Shown piece after piece: positions 8,276 through 16,737 of a DNA stretch of 64,000 nucleotides. The stretch is taken from NCBI GenBank assembly GCA_030682375.1, contig JAUXOL010000013.1, positions 230,051-294,050 of the forward strand. The letters run 5' to 3'. Origin of the DNA: Gallionella sp. (GTDB taxonomy: Bacteria > Pseudomonadota > Gammaproteobacteria > Burkholderiales > Gallionellaceae). How positions within the stretch are numbered: position 1 is the stretch's first letter; each line of letters starts with the position of its first letter. Under the pieces are notes generated by a model. That model was not told the origin of the DNA. It was given only the letters and a program-made list of their open reading frames with translations, and did no database searches. A program made the translations under genes and the position numbers.

Positions 8276-8300
8276 GGAACGGAGGGCGCATAAGCGTCCA

Positions 8301-8338
8301 TACCCACGACGGGTGTCTGAAATAGCTCTTACGGGTTA
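8301..8338. promoter_or_regulatory. Tandem operator pair A (upstream of tusA)
   Basis: Two 16-bp dyad elements start 22 bases apart: TACCCACGACGGGTGT at 8301 and TAGCTCTTACGGGTTA at 8323. The second fits TARCCC-N4-GGGYTA with one mismatch. The first closely resembles TCCCCACAATGGGTAT of pair B. Relative to the predicted tusA start of transcription, their centres fall near -45 and -67. Confidence 0.65.
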
Positions 8339-8397
8339 TCTATCAGACTCTGTTAATAAAGGTCGCGCGGGCAGACACACACATCCCCTGCCCACGC

Positions 8398-8422
8398 AAA
8401 AAACGCAGGCAGAAAGCCTGCG
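8398..8422 (-). terminator. Intrinsic terminator after fccB
   Basis: On the minus strand CGCAGGC pairs with GCCTGCG around a TTTCT loop and is followed by TTTTTT. It lies about 65 bases after the fccB stop codon and separates the soxYZ2-fcc unit from the tusA-sox promoter. Confidence 0.85.
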
Positions 8423-8486
8423 CCGGAGGAGCGAACATCGGCAACAAGAATCGACTGTCGTCGCTTCATGTTCGCCCCTCTGCCCT

Positions 8487-9764
8487 TTACATCAGCACAT
8501 CGTTCATGATGTTCTTCAGCCAGTAGCCGGCCAGCGTACCCTCGACCTCGGAACGCTGCGCCGAGACGCCGCCCCCTTCCGCCGAAACCATCGCCTGCTT
8601 TTCCGCGTTGAAACGGAAGACGTTGGCCACATGCATGGCTTCGCGGTCGCTGACCATGCTGTAGCAGGTGTTGACGATGGTCGGATTCTGATCCGGCGTC
8701 TGCCCCTGCATCAGCTCGATGATCGCCGCCGCGCAGACCTTGGCCTGCGAAGTCGCCATATGCCCGGACTTGGGCAGCGCAGCGGAAACTGCGTCGCCGA
8801 TGACATGGACATTCTTGTGCACCTTGGACTCATAAGTGAGGAAGTCCACCGCACACCAGCGACCATCGACGCTGGCCACACCGGCCATCGCGGCTACGGC
8901 ACCTGCCTTCATCGGCGGGATGACGTTCAGCACATCGGCTTTGACGTCCTCGAACTCGGTCTTGGCGATCTTGCCGGCCACATCCACCTTGGTCACTGCG
9001 GCGTTGGGACGATATTCCACCATGCCCGGATACAGCTCCTTCCAGGCGGCCATGAACAAGCCCTTCTTCGAGGTGACATCCGGATTCGCATCCAGGATCA
9101 GCACCTTGGATTTCGGCTTCTTGTTCTTCAAATAGGAGGCGACCTGACAGGCGCGCTCGTACGGTCCAGGCGGGCAACGATAGGGCGCCTTGGGAATGCT
9201 GACCGCGAAGACGCCGCCGTCCGGCATCGCCTCCAGCTGCTTCCTGAGCAGTGTGGTCTGTGCTCCGGCCTTCCATGCATGCGGGATACTCTTGTCAGCG
9301 ACCGAGGCGCTCAGCCCCTCGATCTGTTCGAACATGAAATCGACGCCCGGCGCAATGATCAGACGGTCGTAGCTCAAGTGTCCGTTAGCCAGCATCACCT
9401 TCTGCTTCTCGCTGTCGATCGCCTTTACCTCGCCCTGCACCAGCTTGATGCCGTACTTCTTCTTCAGCGTATCGTAGCCCTGGGTCAGGTCGTCTATGGT
9501 TCTCGTACCGCCCAGCACCGTATTGCTCATCGGACAGGAAATGAATTTGGCGTTGCGCTCGACCAGCACCACCTCGATCTTGTTGTCACTCCACATGCGG
9601 ATGTATTTGGCTGCCGTGGCACCGCCGAAGCCGCCCCCGACGATGACGACGCGCTGCCCTTTTTTCTTGACGATCTCACTGGAGGCGAAAGCCAGCCCCG
9701 GGAAAGCGCCGATTGCGATACCTGCCACACTCAATTTCAAAAAATCACGACGATCTAGCGACAT
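8487..9764 (-). CDS. fccB: Flavocytochrome c sulfide dehydrogenase, flavoprotein subunit
   Basis: A 425-residue flavoprotein with a Tat leader (LDRRDFLKLSVAG) and an FAD-binding motif (VVIVGGGFGGATAAKYI). FCSD-type cysteines occur in FISCPMSN and YRCPPGPYER, with a second FAD-binding block near FVIGDA-like HVIGDAVSAALPKSG. It oxidizes sulfide in the periplasm and passes electrons to the cytochrome encoded just upstream. GAGGAG precedes the ATG. SoxF is the name used for the same family in sox clusters. Confidence 0.93.
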   Translation of the reverse strand: MSLDRRDFLKLSVAGIAIGAFPGLAFASSEIVKKKGQRVVIVGGGFGGATAAKYIRMWSDNKIEVVLVERNAKFISCPMSNTVLGGTRTIDDLTQGYDTLKKKYGIKLVQGEVKAIDSEKQKVMLANGHLSYDRLIIAPGVDFMFEQIEGLSASVADKSIPHAWKAGAQTTLLRKQLEAMPDGGVFAVSIPKAPYRCPPGPYERACQVASYLKNKKPKSKVLILDANPDVTSKKGLFMAAWKELYPGMVEYRPNAAVTKVDVAGKIAKTEFEDVKADVLNVIPPMKAGAVAAMAGVASVDGRWCAVDFLTYESKVHKNVHVIGDAVSAALPKSGHMATSQAKVCAAAIIELMQGQTPDQNPTIVNTCYSMVSDREAMHVANVFRFNAEKQAMVSAEGGGVSAQRSEVEGTLAGYWLKNIMNDVLM

Positions 9765-9806
9765 GTTGTGCTCCTCAATGTTTGTTCCGGAAGATGCGCT
9801 GCTTGC

Positions 9807-10124
9807 TCAGCGCTTTTGGGCGGCGAAGAAGGCGCCGAGAAGCTCGAACTCCTCATCGGTATAACCCTTGGCATGCTGATGCATCACCGTGGCAGGGCGC
9901 GCGCCGGACTTGAAGGCCTGCATCTGCGCAACGAAGAGCTCTTTGTCCATGCCGGCCAGCACCGGAGTGCCGCCGACGCTATGGCCGCTGGTGCCATGGC
10001 AGGCCGCGCAGGAGGCGGACAGGTTGCGTGCGTGTTTGTCGGTTTCCGCCTGCGCGCCAGCTATCGGCAACATGACCCCGATGGCACAGACGATTGCGAG
10101 TATTTGCTGCTTGATCATTTTCAT
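9807..10124 (-). CDS. fccA: Monoheme cytochrome c, FccA/SoxE-like electron acceptor
   Basis: A 105-residue exported class I cytochrome c with a signal peptide (AIVCAIGVMLPIAGAQA) and one CAACHG heme site near residue 39. A methionine in TVMHQHAKGYTD is a candidate axial ligand. Immediately upstream of the flavoprotein gene, it is most likely the heme subunit of flavocytochrome c. Assignment as FccA rather than SoxE rests on context. Confidence 0.85.
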   Translation of the reverse strand: MKMIKQQILAIVCAIGVMLPIAGAQAETDKHARNLSASCAACHGTSGHSVGGTPVLAGMDKELFVAQMQAFKSGARPATVMHQHAKGYTDEEFELLGAFFAAQKR

Positions 10125-10197
10125 AGCTCCTCCCTGTTAGAAAAACAATAACTACAAAAACACCAGCCGTAAGCACTTCCCGGTCAGTTTGAAAACA

Positions 10198-10509
10198 TCA
10201 GGTTATTACCGCATCGTCCGAACGCGCGTCGCCGCGATTGTCCACCCACGAGAGCGTGACCTTGTCGCCGGGACTGCCGCCCCGGAAGCGAAATATCAGA
10301 TAAGGATTCTTGGAGACGGAGGTGCCGAACTGCCCTTCCAGTACGATCCGGCCGTTGTGTTGGGCCTTGATCTCGGTGATGAACCAGGCCGGGATCAGCT
10401 TGCCCGCCTCGTCCTTGCGACGACCGTTCTCCATTTCGTGCTGCATCAGCACGCGGACTTCGGTGACACCGTTCTGGATGGATGCGCGTATCTTGGTCGG
10501 ACTGGTCAT
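10198..10509 (-). CDS. soxZ: Second SoxZ paralog
   Basis: A 103-residue SoxZ clearly related to the copy at 5118-5432; both contain MQHEME, PAWFITE and SKNPYL blocks. Its ATG overlaps the soxY2 stop codon by one base (TGATG), so translation of the pair is probably coupled. It would form a separate SoxYZ carrier associated with flavocytochrome c. Confidence 0.93.
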   Translation of the reverse strand: MTSPTKIRASIQNGVTEVRVLMQHEMENGRRKDEAGKLIPAWFITEIKAQHNGRIVLEGQFGTSVSKNPYLIFRFRGGSPGDKVTLSWVDNRGDARSDDAVIT

Positions 10510-10982
10510 CAGCAGCCTCCCGCAGTGACTTTGACTTCGCGCGAAACGCGGTAGAACTTGCCGTTGGCCTTGACCAGCGCGATGACCGTTGCGGTCTGCG
10601 CCATCTTGATCCTGGTGCTGAGATAGCCTTCGGTACCTTCGGGGTAGGTGAAACTGGAGACCAGCATCGTCGGATTCTTGTCCACCAGTATCGATATCTG
10701 CTCGGTGCGCGCCAGCGAACTCTCCACCGTGACCGGAACCACGGCGCCGTTCTCGGCGACTTCGGGCGCGGTGAGCTGGATGGCTGCCGTATCCTCGGGA
10801 ATGGTCACACCCAGCGCATCCAACGCCTCATTCATGGTCTTGGCATCAAAGGCGCTCTTCTGCCACTCGGCCCATGCCGCCTCGGGACGGACCAAGCCGA
10901 TTGCACCCAGCAGCGCCAGCAACCCCAAGCCTCCGCCCGCTTTGAGGGCCTTTCGCCGCTCCAGATCAATGCTGGCTCCCAT
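10509..10982 (-). CDS. soxY: Second SoxY paralog ending in GGC
   Basis: I place the start at the ATG at 10982 (MGASIDLERRK), preceded by AAGGGG, giving 157 residues. The Tat leader and core match soxY at 5473. The chain ends VTAGGC, with the reactive cysteine as the last residue and the usual final two glycines missing. The stop codon overlaps the soxZ2 start. It may carry sulfane sulfur from sulfide or sulfur oxidation rather than serving the SoxAX/SoxB cycle; that role is inference. Confidence 0.92.
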   Translation of the reverse strand: MGASIDLERRKALKAGGGLGLLALLGAIGLVRPEAAWAEWQKSAFDAKTMNEALDALGVTIPEDTAAIQLTAPEVAENGAVVPVTVESSLARTEQISILVDKNPTMLVSSFTYPEGTEGYLSTRIKMAQTATVIALVKANGKFYRVSREVKVTAGGC

Positions 10983-11056
10983 CAAGCAATACCCCTTCAT
11001 GATTCATGAAATAGCAACAAGGTCGCATCGTCAGCGATTTATTGCAACACCGTCCA

Positions 11057-11094
11057 TCCCCACAATGGGTATAAGGGCTAACCCGTTGGGGCTA
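11057..11094. promoter_or_regulatory. Tandem operator pair B (upstream of soxYZ2-fcc)
   Basis: TCCCCACAATGGGTAT starts at 11057 and TAACCCGTTGGGGCTA at 11079, 22 bases apart as in pair A. The second is a perfect TARCCC-N4-GGGYTA. The pair ends about 75 bases upstream of the soxY2 start. I see no convincing -10 box between them. Confidence 0.65.
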
Positions 11095-11173
11095 CTTTTC
11101 AGCAAACGCTTATATAGCGACTGCCGTTATCGACGCAAACAGCTCGCAATCGCATCCGACACGCGAACGCCAT

Positions 11174-13117
11174 TCAGAAGACCAGATTCAGCATGATCAT
11201 CAATACGGCGAGGAACAATATCGTCATGATCCCGCCGGCCCGCATGAAATCGGCCACGCGGTAACCGCCCGGCCCCATCAGCAATGCATTGACCTGATGG
11301 GTCGGCAGGAAGAAGGAATTGGAGGTCGCAAGTGCCACAGTCAATGCGAATACCGCCGGATTCGCGCCCGCGCCGATTGCGATATTTACCGCCAGCGGCA
11401 CCAGCAGCACAGTCGCGCCGACGTTCGACATCACCAGCGTGAAGAAAGTCGCCAAGACGGCGATGGCGAGTTGGAGCACCCAGATCGGCGTGCCGCCCAG
11501 ATGCAACAGGGTCTGCTCCGCGATCCATTTCGCCGTGCCGCTGGTTTCCACCGCAAGACCGAGCGGTATCAGGCTGGCCAGCAGAAACACCGATTTCCAG
11601 CTCACGGCGCGGTAGGCTTCCTCAATGCTGAGCACCCGCAACAGGATCATGCCGATAGCGCCAGTCATCAGCGAGATCGACAGCATGGTATTGGTAAACA
11701 GGATCAGCACGAGCGCGAGGCCAAAACAGGCGAGCGCCGCATTGACTTTGTGCGGACGCAGCTCCTCGCGTGGGAACTCGGTGGTGATGACGACAAAGTT
11801 TTTGTCCTTTTCCAGATGCGCCAGCGCGTCCCAGCTGGTGTGCACCACCAGCGCATCGCCTGACTGCAGCGGCAGGTCGCGCACGCCGTTGCCCTCGCGC
11901 AGGGTCTTGCCACCGCGATGCAATGCCATCAGGGAGATGCCGTATTTCTTGCGCATCCAGACATCGCGCGCGCTCTTACCGATGAGATCGGAACCCGGCG
12001 GAATGACCACTTCGGCGATGCCCGCCTTGGACGACGACAGTTGTTCGACAAAAGTCTCCAGATCTTCGCGCAGTTGCAGACCGCTGTCGGCGGCGAACTC
12101 GCGCAGCCGTTCCGGCGCACCAAGCAGGCCCAGCACGCTGCCAGAAACAATCTCGATATCGCGTGCCGGACCGATGCGGAGGTCGTCGCTGCCGCGCAGG
12201 ATGGCAATGACCCGCAGGCGATTCGGACCCTCGATATCGTCTAGCACCTTGCCGACCAGCGGACTGTCGGACGGCACCTCGACCTCGTACATGGCGTAAT
12301 CCAGGCCGTACAGCTTCTGGAAATAATCCATCGCGCTGGCACCGCTGGTGACGTTCGTCACCGCCTGGTCCGGTAACACGTAGCGGCCGGCGAGGACGAA
12401 ATAGGCGATGCCGGTGCCCAGCAGTGCCAAACCGATAGGCGTGACGGTGAACAGCGACCAGGTCTCCATCTGCTGTTCCGGCGGCAGCGCCTTGTTCGAT
12501 GCGAGGATCAGGTCGTTCAGCAAAATCAGCGGACTGGAGCCAACCATGGTGATGGTGCCACCGAGGATCGCGCAAAATCCCATCGGCATCAGCAACCGCG
12601 ACATCGGCAGGCCGGTGCGCGCCGAAACCCGCCCCACCACCGGCAGGAACAGCGCGGCGGCGCCGACGTTCTGCATGAAACTGGAAATGAAGCCGACCGT
12701 GCTTGAAATCGCTGGGATGATGCGCGCCTCGGTATGTCCTGCCACCCTGATGATGAAGCTCGCCACTTTATTCATCAAACCGGTCTTGTCCAAGCCGGCA
12801 CCTACGATCATCACAGCGATGATCGATATCACGGCATTGCTGGAAAACCCGCCGAACAGGTCGCGCCCGGACACCAACGGCTGGGGCAGCGCAATCAGGC
12901 TGCCGAAATGACTGATGAGACCCAGCATCACCATGATGGTGACTGCCGCCACATCGATCCCGACCACTTCGAACGCGAACAGGAACACCGTCAGCAGCAG
13001 CAGATTGAGGACGACCGCTATCTCGCGGCTAGGTGCGAACAGAAATGCGGACACGCCTATCATTGCAAATATAACGGCGGCAACGATAGTTTTAACCTGG
13101 CTGGCCTTGGCGCTCAT
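11174..13117 (-). CDS. SLC13-family permease with two TrkA-C (RCK_C) domains
   Basis: The ATG at 13117 (MSAKASQVK) is preceded by GAGGAG at good spacing, so the first 21 residues of the ORF track are not used. The 647-residue protein has membrane helices at both ends. Between them are two cytoplasmic RCK_C domains (VPSDSPLVGKVLDDI..., IPPGSDLIGKSARDV...). Such divalent anion/sodium symporter-type proteins are often annotated as sulfate transporters. Beside sulP and soeABC it may move sulfate or sulfite out of the cell. Confidence 0.88.
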   Translation of the reverse strand: MSAKASQVKTIVAAVIFAMIGVSAFLFAPSREIAVVLNLLLLTVFLFAFEVVGIDVAAVTIMVMLGLISHFGSLIALPQPLVSGRDLFGGFSSNAVISIIAVMIVGAGLDKTGLMNKVASFIIRVAGHTEARIIPAISSTVGFISSFMQNVGAAALFLPVVGRVSARTGLPMSRLLMPMGFCAILGGTITMVGSSPLILLNDLILASNKALPPEQQMETWSLFTVTPIGLALLGTGIAYFVLAGRYVLPDQAVTNVTSGASAMDYFQKLYGLDYAMYEVEVPSDSPLVGKVLDDIEGPNRLRVIAILRGSDDLRIGPARDIEIVSGSVLGLLGAPERLREFAADSGLQLREDLETFVEQLSSSKAGIAEVVIPPGSDLIGKSARDVWMRKKYGISLMALHRGGKTLREGNGVRDLPLQSGDALVVHTSWDALAHLEKDKNFVVITTEFPREELRPHKVNAALACFGLALVLILFTNTMLSISLMTGAIGMILLRVLSIEEAYRAVSWKSVFLLASLIPLGLAVETSGTAKWIAEQTLLHLGGTPIWVLQLAIAVLATFFTLVMSNVGATVLLVPLAVNIAIGAGANPAVFALTVALATSNSFFLPTHQVNALLMGPGGYRVADFMRAGGIMTILFLAVLMIMLNLVF

Positions 13118-13206
13118 TGCAATCGACTCCTCTTGATCGGCACAGCTATGCCGACATTTAGAACTGGCCCAATTACGCACAAACCAAGGATCCGTTCAAG
13201 CGCCCT

Positions 13207-14994
13207 TTATGATGATCTGGGCTCGCCGTCCGGAAGCTTGTCGTGACACTCGGGGAAGATGCGCGCCGTGCAGTTGCGGCATATCTCGGGATCGAACGTT
13301 CCATACAAGGATTTCGTCCAGTTCGACATCGTCGGAAAGAACCCTCCCGCACCGATGTCATCAAGCTTGTCGGACTTGCGCAGGAATTTGTAAATCTCAC
13401 CCTTGCATCGGTAGAAATACAGACCTCCTCCCATCTTGCGGCGACGGCGCGCTTCCTGCGCGAGCATCTCGGCTCCCGCCACATCGACGAAACTGATGCC
13501 GCTCGCAACGATCAGTACGGATTTTTTCTGCGGCTCTATCTCGTCGATCTTCATCAGGCTGCTCTGGACGTGGTCCACCGCACCGAAGAAGATCGCACCA
13601 TTTAAACGCACCATGGCCAGTTGCGGACATTGCGGATGGTCCTCCGCGCCCACGAAGTGGTAGGCCCCCTCCTCTTTGGCCGGCACCACTGGGACGATAC
13701 CGGGGCGCGAGACACGGTACAGATAGAAAGACAGCGACAGCAGGATACCGAAGAAGATGCCCTTCTCCAGGTCGACCAGCGTGCCAAGGAGCGTCACCCA
13801 CAAGATCACCGTTTCGCTGCGACTGCTCTTCGCGATGCTTGCGATGTGATGAAAATCGATCAACCCCCATGCAACCAAGAACAGGATACCTGCCATCGCC
13901 GCCGTCGGCAGGTAGGACGCCAATGGCGCGACCAGGAACAGGATCAGCAGCAGCAGAATCGAAGCATACACCGTCGCCATCGGCGTCTGCGCCCCGGCAG
14001 CATAGTTCACCCCGCTGCGGTTGAACGACCCGCAAGACGCATAGCTGGAGAAGAAGCTACCGACCAGATTCGACAGACCTTGGCCGATGAACTCCTGGTT
14101 GCCGTCGATGCGCTGCTCGGACTTGACCGCGATCGCGCGCGAGATCGATACGGCCTCGGTCAGCGCCAGCAAAGTCACCACCAATGCCGGGAACAGCACC
14201 TGATGTATCGTCCCGTATGAAAAGTCTGGCAGCGACAGGGGCGGCAACTGCGCCGGCAGCGCGCCCACGGTCTTGATCAGCGTATTCTCGGCGCCGAGCT
14301 CCAGATTGAGCAGATACGCGACAAGACTACCAATCACCATCGCTACGATCATATACGGCAGCTTGGGGATGTAGCGCTTGGCCAGAATACCGGAGGCCAA
14401 TGTCACCGCGCCGACCAGCGTGACCCATAGATTGATGTTGCCGAACTGTTCAAAGAAGCGCTCGATCACCACATGGAAAGGCGCGCCACGTTCGATGGCA
14501 ATGCCGAAAAAATTCTTCACCTGACTGGCAGCGATGAGCACCGCCGCCCCAGCCGTGAAACCGATCACCACCGTGTGCGAAATAAAATTGACCAGCACTC
14601 CCATGCGCGCAAGGCCGAGGATCAGCTGGAACAACCCCACCAGGAAGGTCAGCGTCAACACCATGCTGATGAACTGCGGCGAACCGGGATCGGCCAGCGG
14701 GCTCATCGCGGCGAACACCGCGATGGAGATCGCCGTGGTCGGCCCGGACACCAGATGCCAGGAGGAACCGAACAGCGCCGCAACGATCGCCGGCAGCATG
14801 GCCGCATACAAACCGTATTCCGGCGGCATCCCGGCGATGGTGGCGAACGCCACGCCCTGCGGCAGCACGATCAGCGCACCGGTGATACCGGCGATCAGGT
14901 CGGCACGTGTGGATTGGCGATCCACCAGGTGCTTCCACTGCATGAAGGGCAGCAGGTGGTACAGCCAGTATTTGCCCGAATGCTTGGTCTTCAC
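13207..14994 (-). CDS. SulP-family anion permease with STAS domain
   Basis: A 595-residue protein with the SulP core (GITGALIVLPQGVAFATIAGMPPEYGLY) of about a dozen helices and a C-terminal STAS domain (IFFGAVDHVQSSLMKID...SFVDVAGAEML). A cysteine-containing tail follows (CRNCTARIFPEC). It starts ten bases after soeC ends, so it is very likely cotranscribed with soeABC. In a sulfite/sulfate-producing operon it is a good candidate for sulfate export or anion exchange; substrate and direction are inference. Confidence 0.93.
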   Translation of the reverse strand: MKTKHSGKYWLYHLLPFMQWKHLVDRQSTRADLIAGITGALIVLPQGVAFATIAGMPPEYGLYAAMLPAIVAALFGSSWHLVSGPTTAISIAVFAAMSPLADPGSPQFISMVLTLTFLVGLFQLILGLARMGVLVNFISHTVVIGFTAGAAVLIAASQVKNFFGIAIERGAPFHVVIERFFEQFGNINLWVTLVGAVTLASGILAKRYIPKLPYMIVAMVIGSLVAYLLNLELGAENTLIKTVGALPAQLPPLSLPDFSYGTIHQVLFPALVVTLLALTEAVSISRAIAVKSEQRIDGNQEFIGQGLSNLVGSFFSSYASCGSFNRSGVNYAAGAQTPMATVYASILLLLILFLVAPLASYLPTAAMAGILFLVAWGLIDFHHIASIAKSSRSETVILWVTLLGTLVDLEKGIFFGILLSLSFYLYRVSRPGIVPVVPAKEEGAYHFVGAEDHPQCPQLAMVRLNGAIFFGAVDHVQSSLMKIDEIEPQKKSVLIVASGISFVDVAGAEMLAQEARRRRKMGGGLYFYRCKGEIYKFLRKSDKLDDIGAGGFFPTMSNWTKSLYGTFDPEICRNCTARIFPECHDKLPDGEPRSS

Positions 14995-15004
14995 GGTGTG
15001 GGAA

Positions 15005-15976
15005 TCAACCTATGGTCTGGTAATAAAGGTTCTGCGGATGGTTGGCCTGCGCGAAGAAGAACCAACGCTCTGCCAGCAGACCGACATATTGCAGGACAAA
15101 GGCCAGTCCCAGCAAGCCCGGAGTGAGCATGCCCAGCGCCAGCAAGGCCAGCGGCAGCACGAACGCCAGGATCAGGAAAGTCGGCTTGATGGTACGCATG
15201 AAGCTCCCGCTCTTGCCGTGAAAGAACTCGCGCGTGTTGAACGAGCCGCCCATCGCCCCCATCGAGCGCTGCACGATGTGGGGATGCTTGATACCGATGG
15301 CGGTCTGCATCGTCGATTTCGGCTTGAGGCGCGCATTGCGCACCAATGATGCCCAGCGACCGGCGAATGCCAGCAAGGTGATGATGATCGCCCAACCGGC
15401 GAAGAAATCGGCCTGATCCGGCGCGGCCGAAGCGGCATAGAACGCCGCCAGCACGAAACCGGAAGCGCCGCCCATCAGGATGTAGTTGATCACCGTCAAC
15501 GGCGAATGCCATTCGCGCAGAAAACGCAAACAGGCATAGATCATCGCGGTACAGATGAACAGCGCGAAGGCCAGCAAGGTGCCGACGACGCCAAGCACCG
15601 TGGACAGATCGACGATCTGGCCGCCGGGCAGCGTCACTACCTCGGGCCGGTATCCGCTCAGATGCGATGCGCCGAACAGGAACACGACGCCCATGAACGC
15701 CGGCAACACGATGACCTCGCGCGACAGCCACGAGGTACGCCATTGCGTGGCCGAACGCCAGGCGCGCTCCGGACGTCCCAAGTGGAAGAAGGATGCGATC
15801 AATCCGCCCACCAGCAGAGCCAGAGCGAGGGCGCTGCCGTAGCCATAGAAGTCATCGGACTGCATCGGCAACAGCCCGAACAGCGCATAGGACTGGTGCG
15901 TGAACAAGGCGAGGAACAAGCCCTGCGCCGCACCGATGAGCGTAGTCAGAAAAATAACGGAAAAAGCTGGTTTCAT
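15005..15976 (-). CDS. soeC: Sulfite dehydrogenase membrane anchor SoeC (DmsC/NrfD type)
   Basis: A 323-residue integral membrane protein of the DmsC family with about eight helices (FSVIFLTTLIGAAQGLFLALF, ALALALLVGGLIASFFHLGRPERAW). It anchors the SoeAB catalytic pair to the cytoplasmic face and links it to the quinone pool. It is the last of three soe genes. The anchor family is shared with DMSO and polysulfide reductases; the sulfur context favours Soe. Confidence 0.88.
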   Translation of the reverse strand: MKPAFSVIFLTTLIGAAQGLFLALFTHQSYALFGLLPMQSDDFYGYGSALALALLVGGLIASFFHLGRPERAWRSATQWRTSWLSREVIVLPAFMGVVFLFGASHLSGYRPEVVTLPGGQIVDLSTVLGVVGTLLAFALFICTAMIYACLRFLREWHSPLTVINYILMGGASGFVLAAFYAASAAPDQADFFAGWAIIITLLAFAGRWASLVRNARLKPKSTMQTAIGIKHPHIVQRSMGAMGGSFNTREFFHGKSGSFMRTIKPTFLILAFVLPLALLALGMLTPGLLGLAFVLQYVGLLAERWFFFAQANHPQNLYYQTIG

Positions 15977-16005
15977 AATTAGCCGTTCTTAAATGGGTTG
16001 CTTCA

Positions 16006-16737
16006 TCACCACGCCGAGGCATCGTCCATGGACGACTCGTCCTTGCCCGGCTTGGGCAAGTGGCCTTCGACCTTGAGCGGATTGTCGGCGCGCTCCAGTT
16101 CGTCCTCGTGGATCTTGATCTTGGTCTTGCGGCGCGGCAGATAATGGTTGGCGGGCTGCGTGCCCCACTCAGGCATCAACGCATAACCGCCGTCTTCGCG
16201 TATCGCCTGCGACACCTCCGATTCGGGATCGTGGATGTCGCCAAACAGGCGCGCGCTGGTCGGACAGGCTTTCACGCAGGAAGGCTTGCGGTCCGCCTCG
16301 GACATAGACTCGTCGTAGATGCGATCCACGCACAGGGTGCATTTCTTCATCACCTTCGCCTTCTCGTCGAACTCGCGCGCGCCGTACGGGCAGGCCCAAG
16401 TGCAATACTTGCAGCCTATGCACTTGTCGTAGTCCACCAGCACGATGCCGTCTTCCTTGCGCTTGTACGATGCGCCGGTCGGGCACACCGGCACACACGG
16501 CGGGTCTTCGCAATGCAGACAGGACTTGGGGAAATGCAGCGTCTCGCTGTGCGGATACTGGCCGATCTCGAAGGTCTGCACGCGGTTGAAGAACGTGCCG
16601 GTCGGGTTCAGGCCGTAGGGGTTCTCGTCGCATAGCGGGCCAGCGGAGCCGGAAGTGTTCCACTCCTTGCAGCTGGTTACACAGGCGCTGCATCCGACAC
16701 AGACGTTGAGGTCGATGACCAAGGCGAGTTGTGTCAT
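16006..16737 (-). CDS. soeB: Sulfite dehydrogenase iron-sulfur subunit SoeB
   Basis: A 243-residue ferredoxin-like subunit with four cysteine clusters: CVGCSACVTSC, CLHCEDPPCVPVCP, CIGCKYCTWACP, and CTLC plus CVKACP. These would bind four [4Fe-4S] centres and pass electrons from SoeA to SoeC. The start overlaps the soeA stop by four bases (ATGA). No Tat leader is present, consistent with a cytoplasmic location. Confidence 0.93.
   Translation of the reverse strand: MTQLALVIDLNVCVGCSACVTSCKEWNTSGSAGPLCDENPYGLNPTGTFFNRVQTFEIGQYPHSETLHFPKSCLHCEDPPCVPVCPTGASYKRKEDGIVLVDYDKCIGCKYCTWACPYGAREFDEKAKVMKKCTLCVDRIYDESMSEADRKPSCVKACPTSARLFGDIHDPESEVSQAIREDGGYALMPEWGTQPANHYLPRRKTKIKIHEDELERADNPLKVEGHLPKPGKDESSMDDASAW

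Noticed and set aside
8313-9758. 481-residue plus-strand ORF
   Set aside because: It lies antisense to fccB and has no recognisable domain.
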